A DNA stretch of 56,755 nucleotides from Chloroflexi bacterium UBA6622 (GTDB lineage Bacteria; Chloroflexota; UBA11872), in NCBI GenBank assembly GCA_002433065.1, contig DJHK01000021.1:1-56755 (forward strand), given 5' to 3'. The position numbers were made by a program, and so were the translations under genes. A model generated the notes under the pieces. It saw only the letters and a program-made list of their open reading frames with translations, was not told the origin of the DNA and did not search any database. Shown here in pieces: positions 43,200 to 52,584 of the stretch (the stretch's first letter is position 1; every line of letters begins with the position of its first letter).

Positions 43200-44156
43200 A
43201 TGAAAATTCTTGTCTACATTTCCGGAGATCCCGCTCGAGACTGGGCCAACGTCGCGGCAACATTTCCAGACCACGAATTCCTGTACGCGGCGAACGCGGA
43301 CGAAGCAGCAGCCGCGATACCGGAAGCCGAGGTTCTGGTCTCGGAAGGCGCAACTATCGAAGCAGCAGTTCTTGATCGCGCACAAAACCTGAAATGGCTG
43401 CAGGTGGCCAGCGCCGGCGTTGAACGACTTGCAACCATTGATATGTTTCGGAGCGGCCGGGTAACCGTCACGAACGCTAGAGTGTTACTTGCCACCCATG
43501 TCGCCGAGACCGCGGTCGGATTATTGACCGCGCTGACCCGCGGTATCGCGTATGCCGCGCTTCAGCAAGCAGACCATCGCTGGGACCACACATACGCCTA
43601 TGACGAACTCGCCGACAAACGAGCGCTTGTCGTCGGAACCGGGGGGATCGGCCGGGCAGTGGGCAAACGGTACCGGGGACTAGAAATGCAAGTTGAGGGG
43701 GTGGATATTGTCAAGGCCGAGCCTGACACGGATGTGCCCGTGATCCATCCAATATCTGAGTTGTCGCGGCTCCTACCATCAACTGATGTACTCACCATAT
43801 GCTGCCCCCACACGGAAGAAACACATCACCTCATCAACTCCACAGCCCTTGCCGCGCTACCTGACGACGCCTACGTCATAAATATCTCGCGGGGCAAGGT
43901 TGTCGACACGACTGCCCTCGCCCTTGCGCTCCGCAACGGAACACTACGCGGAGCTGGACTCGACGTGGTTGAAGAAGAACCGCTGCCACCCGAAAGTGAT
44001 CTCTGGGATGTACCCAATCTCATCATCACACCCCACATGGCTGGACGATCACCACGGCGTCAAGAACGGATCCAAGCGTTCGTGACCGAAAACATCGACC
44101 GCTATATCAGGGGAGCTCCCCTCCTCAACCTGGTCGATACGACGGTCGGCTACTAG
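43200..44156 (+). CDS. D-isomer-specific 2-hydroxyacid dehydrogenase family protein
   Basis: 318 aa. The NAD-binding domain has VVGTGGIGRAVGKRY (around 141-155). The catalytic triad is visible as Arg in NISRGKVVDTTAL, Glu in LDVVEEEPLP, and His in ITPHMAGRSP. Overall length and the short N-terminal substrate domain fit the GhrA/phosphoglycerate-dehydrogenase-like group that reduces glyoxylate, hydroxypyruvate or other 2-keto acids. No ACT domain is present, so it is unlikely to be the serine-pathway SerA. The ATG start at 43200 lies 110 bases from the divergent LonC-like gene. Confidence 0.92.
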   Translation: MKILVYISGDPARDWANVAATFPDHEFLYAANADEAAAAIPEAEVLVSEGATIEAAVLDRAQNLKWLQVASAGVERLATIDMFRSGRVTVTNARVLLATHVAETAVGLLTALTRGIAYAALQQADHRWDHTYAYDELADKRALVVGTGGIGRAVGKRYRGLEMQVEGVDIVKAEPDTDVPVIHPISELSRLLPSTDVLTICCPHTEETHHLINSTALAALPDDAYVINISRGKVVDTTALALALRNGTLRGAGLDVVEEEPLPPESDLWDVPNLIITPHMAGRSPRRQERIQAFVTENIDRYIRGAPLLNLVDTTVGY

Positions 44157-44319
44157 ATGATTCTCACGTAAAGCCCGTAGTCCAAGGTCGTATTCCCTAA
44201 ACGTTTGGATCTGCCAGAAAGCCCGATCAGCAAAACCTTTGCAACATAGTCCGAGAGGCCAAAAACTTGCAAAAACCATGTGAGCACGGTCACCGAAACA
44301 ACGACGAACGGTATCCGCG

Positions 44320-44556
44320 TTAAGCCATCGCCTCCGTGTTTGCCGCATCGCGTTCACGCGTCAGGATTTCACGTCCTTTGCGAATAATCTCTTCGCGCTG
44401 GCGCTGCTGCCAGCTGGCACCTGTCTTCGACACAAACCATAGTCGCCGGCTATACCCAGGAAGAGATATCCAAACAACTTCCTGCCATGGCGGCATCCTG
44501 ACAGGTCTGGCCACATCATCCGAATGAACAGGCGTCTCATTAATCGTATATGCCAC
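44320..44556 (-). CDS. Small hypothetical protein, 78 aa
   Basis: GTG start with GGGAG a few bases upstream. The N-terminal half (PPWQEVVWISLPGYSRRLWFV) is rich in Trp and Pro; the C-terminal half is a charged helix (QQRQREEIIRKGREILTRERDAA). No family is recognised. It lies 21 bases downstream of the membrane protein gene at 44578-44967 on the same strand, so the two probably form an operon. Confidence 0.55.
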   Translation of the reverse strand: MAYTINETPVHSDDVARPVRMPPWQEVVWISLPGYSRRLWFVSKTGASWQQRQREEIIRKGREILTRERDAANTEAMA

Positions 44557-44577
44557 GAAACACTCCCTACGTGTCGG

Positions 44578-44967
44578 CTAGTTCCGGAACGATCGCCATA
44601 GATTATCGATCACACTACGGTGGGCGTCCGGGGCCGCTACCCGCTCAGCTAACTTTCGCCGAACCGCCCGATCTCCGTAGTAACGAAATACTGTATATGC
44701 CGCGATAGCGACAAAGCAGATAACCACAATGATACCGATGGTGTTCTCTAACTCTTCCCTAAAAAACCAGAAACCCGACAAGATCCGCAACCCATACAGC
44801 ACTAAATACGCGGTCGCCGTGAGCGAGACCGCAAACTTCAGGCGGTGTCGCATGCCGCTGTACACCAAGAATGGAATGGTCGCCACAATCATTCCCAACA
44901 AAAGCACACGAAACATGAAAACTCGATCTCGGGACGCATCCTCGAGGGATGCTACCACCATGGTCAC
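44578..44967 (-). CDS. Small membrane protein, 129 aa
   Basis: Four hydrophobic segments (about 18-36, 46-64 with a break, 77-95) linked by basic loops, ending in a polar helix (DRAVRRKLAERVAAPDAHR). The family is not recognised. The GTG at 44967 or the ATG two codons later could be the start. Next gene upstream is gltB, divergent, so promoters of both should lie in 44968-45266. Confidence 0.6.
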   Translation of the reverse strand: MTMVVASLEDASRDRVFMFRVLLLGMIVATIPFLVYSGMRHRLKFAVSLTATAYLVLYGLRILSGFWFFREELENTIGIIVVICFVAIAAYTVFRYYGDRAVRRKLAERVAAPDAHRSVIDNLWRSFRN

Positions 44968-45055
44968 GACCTTTTATGCCCATCCGTTACAGGTTTAAGT
45001 GCTACCCAGCATCGATCCGTGAGTTAACCTGTGGTAAGTAGTGCAGCCATGCAAC

Positions 45056-45078
45056 TCTCTTACGTATCTCTTACGTAA
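45056..45078 (+). repeat. Tandem 11-bp repeat with palindromic TTACGTAA, candidate operator
   Basis: TCTCTTACGTA occurs at 45056-45066 and again at 45067-45077 without any mismatch. The second copy runs into TTACGTAA (45071-45078), an 8-bp palindrome. One repeat unit equals about one helical turn, so two proteins could bind on the same DNA face. It lies about 55 bases before the -10-like TATTAT of gltB. Confidence 0.5.
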
Positions 45079-45156
45079 CGCTATCGTATCCGGCCATCCA
45101 TCAACTGATGTGGTGCCTATGCACAATTCCTATATTATTTAATCGAGGATTCCTTA

Positions 45157-45208
45157 GATGACCCCAAGACCAAGTTACGTCCACCTAGCGAGAACGCTCA
45201 GGGTCATC
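45157..45208 (+). promoter_or_regulatory. Structured leader upstream of gltB
   Basis: GATGACCC (45157-45164) pairs perfectly with GGGTCATC (45201-45208). Inside the 36-base interval is a smaller hairpin, AGCG-AGAA-CGCT (45187-45198). The element ends about 58 bases before the gltB start. No T-run follows it, so it is not a simple terminator. It does not match the glutamine riboswitch consensus I know. Confidence 0.4.
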
Positions 45209-45266
45209 CTCCCGGTGTCCCACTAAACCCACCCGCGCAGACACCCTCCCTCTGACCGAAAGGACC

Positions 45267-48200
45267 TTGGCCTTGGCACCGATGTACAACGCACGCTATG
45301 AGCATGATTCATGCGGCGTTGGATTCGTTGCGGACATCAAGGGGCGACGGTCACACCGCACAGTACAACAGGGTCTTGAAGCGGTTGCCTCACTCACCCA
45401 TCGGGGCGCTATTGCTGCTGACGCCCGTTCCGGCGATGGAGCCGGTTTGCTAACGCAACTGCCCCATGAATTTCTGGCGAACGCCTACGCCGAGGCCGGC
45501 CATCCCAGTATTGATGCATCCCGAATAGCAGTCGGGGTACTGTTTCTCAATCGAAAGGATCCACGAACCTCCCGCCGGGTCCAACATCTGGCCGAATTGG
45601 TCTGCCGGGAACGTGGCTTCATCTTGGCTGGATGGCGCGATGTACCCACCGACGAAACAGTCCTGGGCGAGGCCGCACGGTCGACGATGCCGGATATCAA
45701 GCATCTCCTCCTGATTGCAGACGACAAGATGGACAATCTCTTGACCACCGAGCGACGACTGTTTCTGGCTCGCAACGAACTCGAAAGCCGAATGCGGGTT
45801 GAAGCACTTACGGGAAGCTACGTTGTCTCACTGTCAGCCCGAACAATCATTTATAAAGGCCTCGTTGTCGGGACTGAGCTTGGCCGATTTTTCACAGATT
45901 TAAGTGATCCGTCCTACCAGTCCGCAATGGCCATCTTCCACCAGCGATATAGCACTAACACCAATCCAACCTGGGAACTCGCTCAGCCATTCCGAATGTT
46001 GGCGCATAACGGCGAGATCAACACACTGGACGGCAACAGAAATTGGATGCGCGCACGAGAAGGTGACCTGCAGAGTTCTGTTTTTGCAGATGACGTTTCG
46101 AGGTTGAAACCCCTGACCGACGACGATGGCTCTGACTCGTACAGCCTGGATCATGTACTCGAACTGCTCACACTAGGCGGCCGGGACATCGTACACAGCG
46201 CAATGATGCTGGTTCCCGAGGCATGGCGCACGGTACCCGGTATGCCGGAGCCCCTCCGAGATTTTTACGACTACCATGCCTGCCTGATGGAGCCATGGGA
46301 CGGACCGGCAGCCCTGGCCTTTTCTGATGGCCGATGGGTCTGTGGCTCACTGGACCGCAACGGACTTCGACCAGCACGTTACATCGTCACGGACGATGGC
46401 ACGGTCATCATGGCTTCTGAAGTCGGCGTTATCGACCTCGATGACGCCCATATCGTTGAGAAAGGTCGACTGGGCCCAGGCCGAATCATTGCCATTGACC
46501 TTGAAACCGGTCGGCTCCTTAAGGACTACGCCGCTAAGCGAGAAACCGTCGAAAACAAACCGTACACCCAATGGCTGCGCGAGGAAGTTGTAAAGCTCGA
46601 CCGCTCGACCCCCGTGCCAGAGTCTGGTGCCACGGGTTCAGAGACCGATCTTATCCGGCTACAACATGTACACGGCTTTACCCGCGAGGATCAAACACAC
46701 ATCGTCCAGCCCATGGCCCTTCAGGGATTGGATCCCGTTTTCTCGATGGGCAACGACGCCCCGCTGGCCGTGATGTCCAAATTTACCCCGCCAGTTTTTG
46801 CATACCTCAAGCAGCGATTTGCTCAGGTCACGAATCCACCGATAGATCCACTACGTGAACAACTCGTGATGTCGCTCACTACACGACTTGGATCACGAGG
46901 TAATTTTCTTGAACCATCGGCCGAAGCCGCCCACCTGTTACGACTCGATTCACCCGTGCTAAATGACGATGATTTTGCTCGGGTTGTCACACACTCTGAC
47001 CCAGCATTCGCGTCCACATGGCTGGACGCCGTGTTTCCTGTTGAAGACGGGACTTCCGGGCTCGCACACGCTCTGGACCAGCTGGAAACGCAAGCCCTTG
47101 GGGCCATCGATGCCGGGTCACGAATTCTGGTCCTGAGCGACCGAAAGGTTGGGCCCGCCCACGCGCCAATTCCCATCCCACTTGCGGTCGGAGCCTTGCA
47201 TCACCGGATGATTGATGAGGGCCGAAGGCTGCGCGCTAGCATCGTTGTCCATACTGCCCAGACTTGGGACGTCCATCACATGTGTGCCCTTATCGGGTAT
47301 GGCGCAAGCGCGGTAAATCCGTACATGGCAATCGCCACCGTCCGCGGTTTGAGTACAGAAACAACTACAGAGGACGATCTCATCAATAATTTTCTTCAAG
47401 TCACCGATGCAGGGATCCGTAAGGTGATGTCGAAAATGGGAATTTCGACTATCAGCAGCTATCACGGAGCCCAGATCTTTGAGGCCGTAGGGCTATCACA
47501 AGCAGTCATCGATCGCTGTTTCCGCGGAACGGCCTCCCGCGTTGGAGGGATTGGCTTTGAGGATCTCGGAAGCGACGTGTTGGACCGCCATACGGCAGCG
47601 TTCGCAGATGCTTCGCCGGATTCTCCGATTGACATTGGGTGGGCACGATACCGACGTAATGGCGAGTTTCATGCGGCTAATCCCGGGTTTGTTAAAGCCA
47701 TGCACCGAGCGCTTCGAAGCGGATCCGATGATGACTTCGACGCATATGATTCCGCGGTCAATGACCGACCGCCGCATGCCATTCGTGACCTCCTCCGGTT
47801 TACGAGCTCAGATTCAGCGATTCCGACCGAAGACGTCGAGCCGATAGAAACTATTGTCCGACGCTTCACCACAACCGCCATGTCCATTGGCGCGCTAAGC
47901 CCTGAAGCTCACAGCACTTTAAGCCGCGGCATGAATCGGTTGCACGCACGCAGTAACACTGGTGAAGGCGGGGAAGATCGCGCGTGGTACAAAACCGACG
48001 AAGCTGGGGACGAGCGAGATAGCCGGATCAAGCAAGTTGCGTCTGGAAGATTCGGTGTCACACCCCTGTACCTCTCGAAGGCTGAACAGCTTGAAATAAA
48101 AATGGCGCAGGGGTCGAAACCTGGTGAGGGCGGCCAGTTGCCCGCAACTAAAGTTTCGGCCTACATCGCAGGACTCCGACACACAATCCCCGGAATTCCG

Positions 48201-49808
48201 CTCATATCACCACCCCCGCATCACGATATCTACAGCATTGAGGATCTGGCACAGCTTATCTACGACCTAAAGCACGCGAATTCCAGTGCGGATGTCGGCG
48301 TCAAGCTGGTTGCGGAATCCGGGGTAGGCACGATCGCCGCAGGTGTGGCCAAGGCCTATGCTGACTATGTGTTAATTAGCGGGCACGATGGAGGGACCGG
48401 CGCCTCGCCCGTTAGTTCAATAAAAAACGCAGGCGTACCCTGGGAAATTGGTCTAGCAGAAACCCAGCACGTGCTCGTAAGAAACAACCTTCGGGATCGA
48501 ATTCTTGTTAAGACTGACGGTGGGCTGAAAACTGCCCGAGACGTGGTCATTGCCGGGATGCTTGGAGCTGAGGAGTTTGGGTTTGGCACGGTCGCGGCTG
48601 TAGCTGTTGGGTGCATTATGGCGCGTCAATGTCACTTGAATACCTGTCCTGTCGGGGTGGCAACCCAACGGGAAGATCTTCGACAACGGTTTGCAGGCGA
48701 ACCCGAACATGTTGTCCGATTCTTCACGCATCTTGCGCAACAAGTCCGGGAAATCATGGCGAGCCTTGGCATCAGGAAATTTGATGACTTGGTCGGCCAG
48801 GTCCGTTACCTCGAACCTGATCCTGATCAGCTGGTCGGTCGTGCAAACGACCTCGATCTCACTGCCTTGCTTGCCTCACCAGACGAGACAGGTGTCGCCC
48901 CACTCCGCAGGCTGCGTGCCCGCAACGACAGACCTACCGACGATTACCTGGATGACCGTATTTGCGAACGCGTGGATTTAGCAACGGCATCCCACACACC
49001 CATCGAACTCGATTTATCCATCGCAAACACGGATCGTGCCGTTGGCGCAGGTATTAGCGGGCGGATCGTCCAACAGGGGCACGAAGACGGGTTGCCAGAC
49101 GGATCGATCCAGTTAACGTTCCGCGGAACTGCTGGCCAGAGCTTCGGTGCATTTACAGTAACGGGTATAAAACTTCACCTGCTTGGCGAGGCCAATGACT
49201 ACGTAGGCAAAGGTCTGGGTGGCGGAACAATCGTAATCCAGCCACCGGTTACGGCTACGTTTGCTGCCGAAGATAACGTGATCATTGGCAACACGGCGTT
49301 GTACGGTGCCACATCTGGGCGTCTATTTGTGTCCGGGCGAGCCGGCGAACGCTTTGCGGTGCGCAACAGTGGGGCCGAGGCGGTCGTGGAAGGTATCGGC
49401 GACCACGGATGTGAGTATATGACCGGAGGTACTGTGGTCGTTCTTGGCCCAACAGGAAGAAATTTTGCGGCGGGGATGTCAGCCGGGGTCGCCTACATCT
49501 ACGACCCAAGAGAGATGTTTCTGAATCTTTACAACGCTGAACTCGTCAGTGTAAGCCGGGTGGCATCTGAAGCCTCGGCCGATCACCTGAAAAACCTTGT
49601 CGCGGCGCATGTTGCCACGACAAGCAGCCGTCTAGGCCAGGAACTTTTGAACGCGTGGGAAACCAAAGTCAACGATTTCTGGCAAGTCACACCCCATCCT
49701 CCGACCATAGACACGAGCGAGCCAACCAAGGTTGACAAAGATCGAACCCGACGTGCCGTTGAGTCCCGTCGCCGTGCCGCGATGCGTCCGGGAAAAACCC
49801 GTCGGTAG
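45267..49808 (+). CDS. gltB: Glutamate synthase, large (alpha) subunit
   Basis: 1513 aa, full length for GltB. The N-terminal Ntn amidotransferase domain has EHDSCGVGF; the Cys (C16 from the first TTG) is the nucleophile that becomes the N-terminus after processing. A central domain follows, then the FMN-binding synthase domain (HDGGTGASPVSSIKNAG; KTDGGLKTARDVV) with the [3Fe-4S] cysteines in CIMARQCHLNTCPVG, and the C-terminal beta-helix (GxxG-rich GLGGGTIVI; MTGGTVVVLG). It makes two glutamates from glutamine and 2-oxoglutarate. No gltD lies next to it. Starts at TTG 45267, TTG 45273 or ATG 45282 are all possible; AAAGGA spacing favours 45273. Confidence 0.96.
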   Translation: MALAPMYNARYEHDSCGVGFVADIKGRRSHRTVQQGLEAVASLTHRGAIAADARSGDGAGLLTQLPHEFLANAYAEAGHPSIDASRIAVGVLFLNRKDPRTSRRVQHLAELVCRERGFILAGWRDVPTDETVLGEAARSTMPDIKHLLLIADDKMDNLLTTERRLFLARNELESRMRVEALTGSYVVSLSARTIIYKGLVVGTELGRFFTDLSDPSYQSAMAIFHQRYSTNTNPTWELAQPFRMLAHNGEINTLDGNRNWMRAREGDLQSSVFADDVSRLKPLTDDDGSDSYSLDHVLELLTLGGRDIVHSAMMLVPEAWRTVPGMPEPLRDFYDYHACLMEPWDGPAALAFSDGRWVCGSLDRNGLRPARYIVTDDGTVIMASEVGVIDLDDAHIVEKGRLGPGRIIAIDLETGRLLKDYAAKRETVENKPYTQWLREEVVKLDRSTPVPESGATGSETDLIRLQHVHGFTREDQTHIVQPMALQGLDPVFSMGNDAPLAVMSKFTPPVFAYLKQRFAQVTNPPIDPLREQLVMSLTTRLGSRGNFLEPSAEAAHLLRLDSPVLNDDDFARVVTHSDPAFASTWLDAVFPVEDGTSGLAHALDQLETQALGAIDAGSRILVLSDRKVGPAHAPIPIPLAVGALHHRMIDEGRRLRASIVVHTAQTWDVHHMCALIGYGASAVNPYMAIATVRGLSTETTTEDDLINNFLQVTDAGIRKVMSKMGISTISSYHGAQIFEAVGLSQAVIDRCFRGTASRVGGIGFEDLGSDVLDRHTAAFADASPDSPIDIGWARYRRNGEFHAANPGFVKAMHRALRSGSDDDFDAYDSAVNDRPPHAIRDLLRFTSSDSAIPTEDVEPIETIVRRFTTTAMSIGALSPEAHSTLSRGMNRLHARSNTGEGGEDRAWYKTDEAGDERDSRIKQVASGRFGVTPLYLSKAEQLEIKMAQGSKPGEGGQLPATKVSAYIAGLRHTIPGIPLISPPPHHDIYSIEDLAQLIYDLKHANSSADVGVKLVAESGVGTIAAGVAKAYADYVLISGHDGGTGASPVSSIKNAGVPWEIGLAETQHVLVRNNLRDRILVKTDGGLKTARDVVIAGMLGAEEFGFGTVAAVAVGCIMARQCHLNTCPVGVATQREDLRQRFAGEPEHVVRFFTHLAQQVREIMASLGIRKFDDLVGQVRYLEPDPDQLVGRANDLDLTALLASPDETGVAPLRRLRARNDRPTDDYLDDRICERVDLATASHTPIELDLSIANTDRAVGAGISGRIVQQGHEDGLPDGSIQLTFRGTAGQSFGAFTVTGIKLHLLGEANDYVGKGLGGGTIVIQPPVTATFAAEDNVIIGNTALYGATSGRLFVSGRAGERFAVRNSGAEAVVEGIGDHGCEYMTGGTVVVLGPTGRNFAAGMSAGVAYIYDPREMFLNLYNAELVSVSRVASEASADHLKNLVAAHVATTSSRLGQELLNAWETKVNDFWQVTPHPPTIDTSEPTKVDKDRTRRAVESRRRAAMRPGKTRR

Positions 49809-49903
49809 AGAAAAGCCAGCCGTGAAATCCTCGTGATTCCTTAGCATGAACCAGGTTCTTTTGGTCGAACATCTAGCAGCTCAATCCGGACTCGCCTGAT
49901 GGG

Positions 49904-49977
49904 TGGGCGCGAGGGGACTCGAACCTCTGACCTCCACGATGTCAACGTGGCGCTCTAACCAGCTGAGCTACGCGCCC
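49904..49977 (-). tRNA. tRNA-Val(GAC)
   Basis: Read on the minus strand, the acceptor stem is GGGCGCG (49977-49971) with CGCGCCC (49911-49905). The D-arm has AGCTCAGCTGGTTAGAGC, the anticodon stem CCACG/CGTGG closes the loop TTGACAT with anticodon GAC, and the T-arm carries GGTTCGAGTCC. GAC reads valine codons GUC and GUU. The genome encodes the discriminator A followed by CCC, so the 3' CCA must be completed by nucleotidyltransferase. Confidence 0.95.
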
Positions 49978-50080
49978 ATCATTTCACCTGACGACTGTAG
50001 GATTCGTCAGGCTCGGATTCAAATCTTTACGACGGTCCGTGACATTGGGACCGTATCCGCCGAGGATAAAACATAATCAA

Positions 50081-51130
50081 ATGACATCGCACAAAGACAA
50101 ATCAGCATGGTCTGTCGCCGACATTCGAAAACGTCTCGATAAGCTTCCAAGGTTTTCGCTTACGGACTTGCCTACCCCCCTTCATGATCTATCCAATCTC
50201 CGAAAGCGACTAAACGGTCCGCGCATCCTTATGAAGCGGGACGACCTGACCCATGGGGGCCTCGGCGGGAACAAGAACCGAAAGTTCCAGTTCGAGATTG
50301 GTGCCGCGCTTGAGCAAAAGTGCGACCTCATGGTTTGGGGCGGCGGGGTGCTGCAATCAAACCATGCCCGGCAATGTGCGGCGGCAGCCCGCCGCGCTGG
50401 CCTGGACTGTGTCCTACTCTTGAACGACGGGCCTCATGGACACGATTTGCAAGGCAATCGCCTCCTGCTGGACCTTCTGGGTGCCGACGTACGAACAACC
50501 GGACGTGATGGCATGTTTGGGCACGAAGCCGACCTAGCCCGCCTTGCCGATGAACTCCGTGCTGCCGGACGTCACCCGTTCGTCGTTGAGTACGGGCCGC
50601 TGACCGCCGTCGGCTATGTGGAATGCCTCCTCGAGATTCACGAGCAATGCCTCGACCATAACGCAGATCTAACCCACATCTACCTGGCCTCCGGTGGCGG
50701 AACACAAGCAGGCCTGGAGCTCGGAACTCGAGCCTTAAACGCAAGGTATTCCATCCGAGGATTTAGTCCGTTGATCGTAGAAGGGGGGCGAATGGAGCAA
50801 CAAGCGGCTCTCGCGCAGGCTAGCAGTAAGCTTCTCGACCTCAACGTCGAGATCACACCTGACGAAATATGGAACTCCACCAAATTTGTAGGCCCTGCAT
50901 ATGCAGAAGTCACACCGGCTGGAATTGAAGCAATTCGACTTGTCGCGGAAACCGAGGGCATCTTTCTTGAACCGGTTTACACCGGAAAAGCGTTCGCCGG
51001 ACTTCTACACGACATTCGCAAGGGCGTCTTAGGTCCAGACGACACCGTCGTGTTCCTGCATACCGGAGGCACGCCTTTGCTCTTTACCTATGCCCGCGAG
51101 CTGGGTGAAGGTTTCGACCAAGACAGGTAG
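50081..51130 (+). CDS. D-cysteine desulfhydrase / ACC deaminase family PLP enzyme
   Basis: 349 aa from the ATG at 50081. It is a fold type II PLP protein. The PLP lysine is in GGLGGNKNRKFQFE, preceded by the family segment MKRDDLTHG, and GGGVLQSNHARQCAAAAR carries the next conserved Ser/Asn. LASGGGTQAGLELG is the phosphate-binding loop. FLEPVYTGKAFAGL and FLHTGG near the C-terminus are shared with DcyD and AcdS. D-cysteine desulfhydration to pyruvate, H2S and ammonia is the most likely activity; ACC deaminase cannot be excluded. An in-frame GTG at 50039 is a longer alternative; the family start favours 50081. Confidence 0.87.
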   Translation: MTSHKDKSAWSVADIRKRLDKLPRFSLTDLPTPLHDLSNLRKRLNGPRILMKRDDLTHGGLGGNKNRKFQFEIGAALEQKCDLMVWGGGVLQSNHARQCAAAARRAGLDCVLLLNDGPHGHDLQGNRLLLDLLGADVRTTGRDGMFGHEADLARLADELRAAGRHPFVVEYGPLTAVGYVECLLEIHEQCLDHNADLTHIYLASGGGTQAGLELGTRALNARYSIRGFSPLIVEGGRMEQQAALAQASSKLLDLNVEITPDEIWNSTKFVGPAYAEVTPAGIEAIRLVAETEGIFLEPVYTGKAFAGLLHDIRKGVLGPDDTVVFLHTGGTPLLFTYARELGEGFDQDR

Positions 51131-51169
51131 GCTTAGGGCGATAAACCCTCTGCATTAGCGGGGCTTGTT

Positions 51170-51367
51170 ATGAAGTCTAGATTTAGTCGAATCCTGCGTT
51201 TGACCGGAGCTGTAATGATTGTGGTGGGAATCGCTGTTGGTGCCGGATGTGGCGGCGAAGAACCAGCCGAAACTCCCAACCAAAACCTCAGCGTTGATGA
51301 GAAGCGAAAGATCGAGGGACTGAAGCTCAACCCGAGCAAGATCAGCTCGGCTGGCATTGGATTCTAG
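51170..51367 (+). CDS. Small lipoprotein, 65 aa
   Basis: A basic n-region (MKSRFSRILR), a hydrophobic core, and the lipobox VGAGC near residue 27 give a mature lipoprotein of only about 39 residues, with a polar stretch (EEPAETPNQN) and then DEKRKIEGLKLNPSK. No family is recognised. ATG start at 51170, 40 bases after the preceding gene. Confidence 0.65.
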   Translation: MKSRFSRILRLTGAVMIVVGIAVGAGCGGEEPAETPNQNLSVDEKRKIEGLKLNPSKISSAGIGF

Positions 51368-51447
51368 GCAAATAGACTATTTGGGTCAGCATCCCGGCTA
51401 AGGCCAGGTAACCGTTCTATGCAAATGCGTTCCCAAAGGCCAGTCCG

Positions 51448-52584
51448 GTGTTCCCTGCAACCACTGAGATGAGCGCGCTCGATTCGAACAACGTTGAAAC
51501 GCCGACGCTACGCGTGGCGTTTCTCTGGGCACCCGCGTCCTTCAACTGGCGAGTAACGGGAGCCAACCCATACGCTGGGCTACTCGCCAATGCATTGAGC
51601 AAACACAGGGTCCGAGTCGACGCCCACAGCGACCACAGTCTTCGCTTTGTTTGGAAAGTTCGTCGCGACTATGACGTGATTCATCTCAACTGGATTCCCC
51701 GGCTCTACGAGCATCCGAATGCCGTCATTGCTGTTTTACGATTATTGGGGTTCGTTGCGCTTCTCCTGCTCGCCAGGGTGCGCGGGATACGGATTGTGTG
51801 GACGATGCACAACGTTGTGCCGCATGAACAACTTCGACCTGCTCACGGCCTTCTTGCACGTCGGGTGATCAGCCGACTCGCCAACACGGTGATTTGTCAT
51901 TGTGATCATGCACGCAAGATCCTAGCGCGGCGATTCGGTCGGACCTCACACGTCCTCGTGATTCCGCATGGGTCCTTCGCCGACGCGTATCCCAGAGGAG
52001 CCACCCGTGCAGAATCACGTCGAGCTTTCGATATTCCAGAAAACGTTTTTGTCTACGGATACTTTGGAAACATCAGGGCATATAAAGGAGTCGAACGGCT
52101 ACTGAAAGAATTTAGTTGCGTCGAGGATGACAACGTTCGATTGCTTATCGCAGGGGCGCTACATGCAAATTACCACGGGCCACTGCACGGCATGACCATT
52201 GCGGATAAACGAGTCATCACGCACTTCCGACATATAGCCGACGAAGAAATCCAGCTCGTAATGGGAGCCGTCGATGTCCTGGTCTTGCCATTCCTCGACA
52301 CGCTCACATCAGGAAGCGCCGTTTTGGCGCTCGGCCATGAAACGCCAATTGTTGTTCCTCGTTATGGGTGTTTGCCTCAGTTGATTGGATCGAGCGAGGC
52401 AGCCGTTTTTTATGATCCGGCCCAGCCTGATGCTTTACGTGAAGCCCTGTCTGCCGCTCGAGAGATGGATCACACAGTTGCTCGAAACGCCGCTCGAGAA
52501 CGAGATCGTGTGCTGGATTGGGACTCCATTGCTCAAAAAACACTTGCCGCCTACGGGCACACACCAAAGGACTACCATGACTGA
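51448..52584 (+). CDS. Glycosyltransferase, GT4-like
   Basis: About 378 aa in two Rossmann-like halves (GT-B). The N-terminal half has RVAFLWAPASFNWRVTGANPYAGLL and IVWTMHNVVPHE. The C-terminal half has GYFGNIRAYKGVERLLKEF, the nucleotide-sugar site region, and VLPFLDTLTSGSAVLALGHETPIV, which matches the GT4 EX7E region, with SGSAVLAL in place of the first Glu. Donor and acceptor unknown. The start is uncertain (GTG 51448 or ATG 51469). It overlaps the heparinase-like gene by 8 bases, so they are coexpressed. Confidence 0.8.
   Translation: MFPATTEMSALDSNNVETPTLRVAFLWAPASFNWRVTGANPYAGLLANALSKHRVRVDAHSDHSLRFVWKVRRDYDVIHLNWIPRLYEHPNAVIAVLRLLGFVALLLLARVRGIRIVWTMHNVVPHEQLRPAHGLLARRVISRLANTVICHCDHARKILARRFGRTSHVLVIPHGSFADAYPRGATRAESRRAFDIPENVFVYGYFGNIRAYKGVERLLKEFSCVEDDNVRLLIAGALHANYHGPLHGMTIADKRVITHFRHIADEEIQLVMGAVDVLVLPFLDTLTSGSAVLALGHETPIVVPRYGCLPQLIGSSEAAVFYDPAQPDALREALSAAREMDHTVARNAARERDRVLDWDSIAQKTLAAYGHTPKDYHD

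Larger units (their letters stand above)
44968..45266. other. Divergent control region upstream of gltB
   Basis: About 300 bases without a gene. It holds a perfect tandem 11-bp repeat (45056-45077), an AT-rich -10-like TATTAT (45133-45138) on the + strand, and a stem-loop leader (45157-45208) before gltB. Confidence 0.5.

Noticed and set aside
44049..44357. 102-codon minus-strand frame after the 2-hydroxyacid dehydrogenase
   Set aside because: Overlaps the dehydrogenase 3' end in antisense and has no protein-like pattern or ribosome binding site.
49845..49866. GAACC/GGTTC followed by TTTT as a gltB terminator
   Set aside because: The loop would be a single base, which is sterically impossible without opening the stem to 4 bp.
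52385..52576. Longer start for the heparinase-like gene
   Set aside because: Lies within the glycosyltransferase gene; the ATG at 52577 with an 8-base overlap is a normal coupled start.
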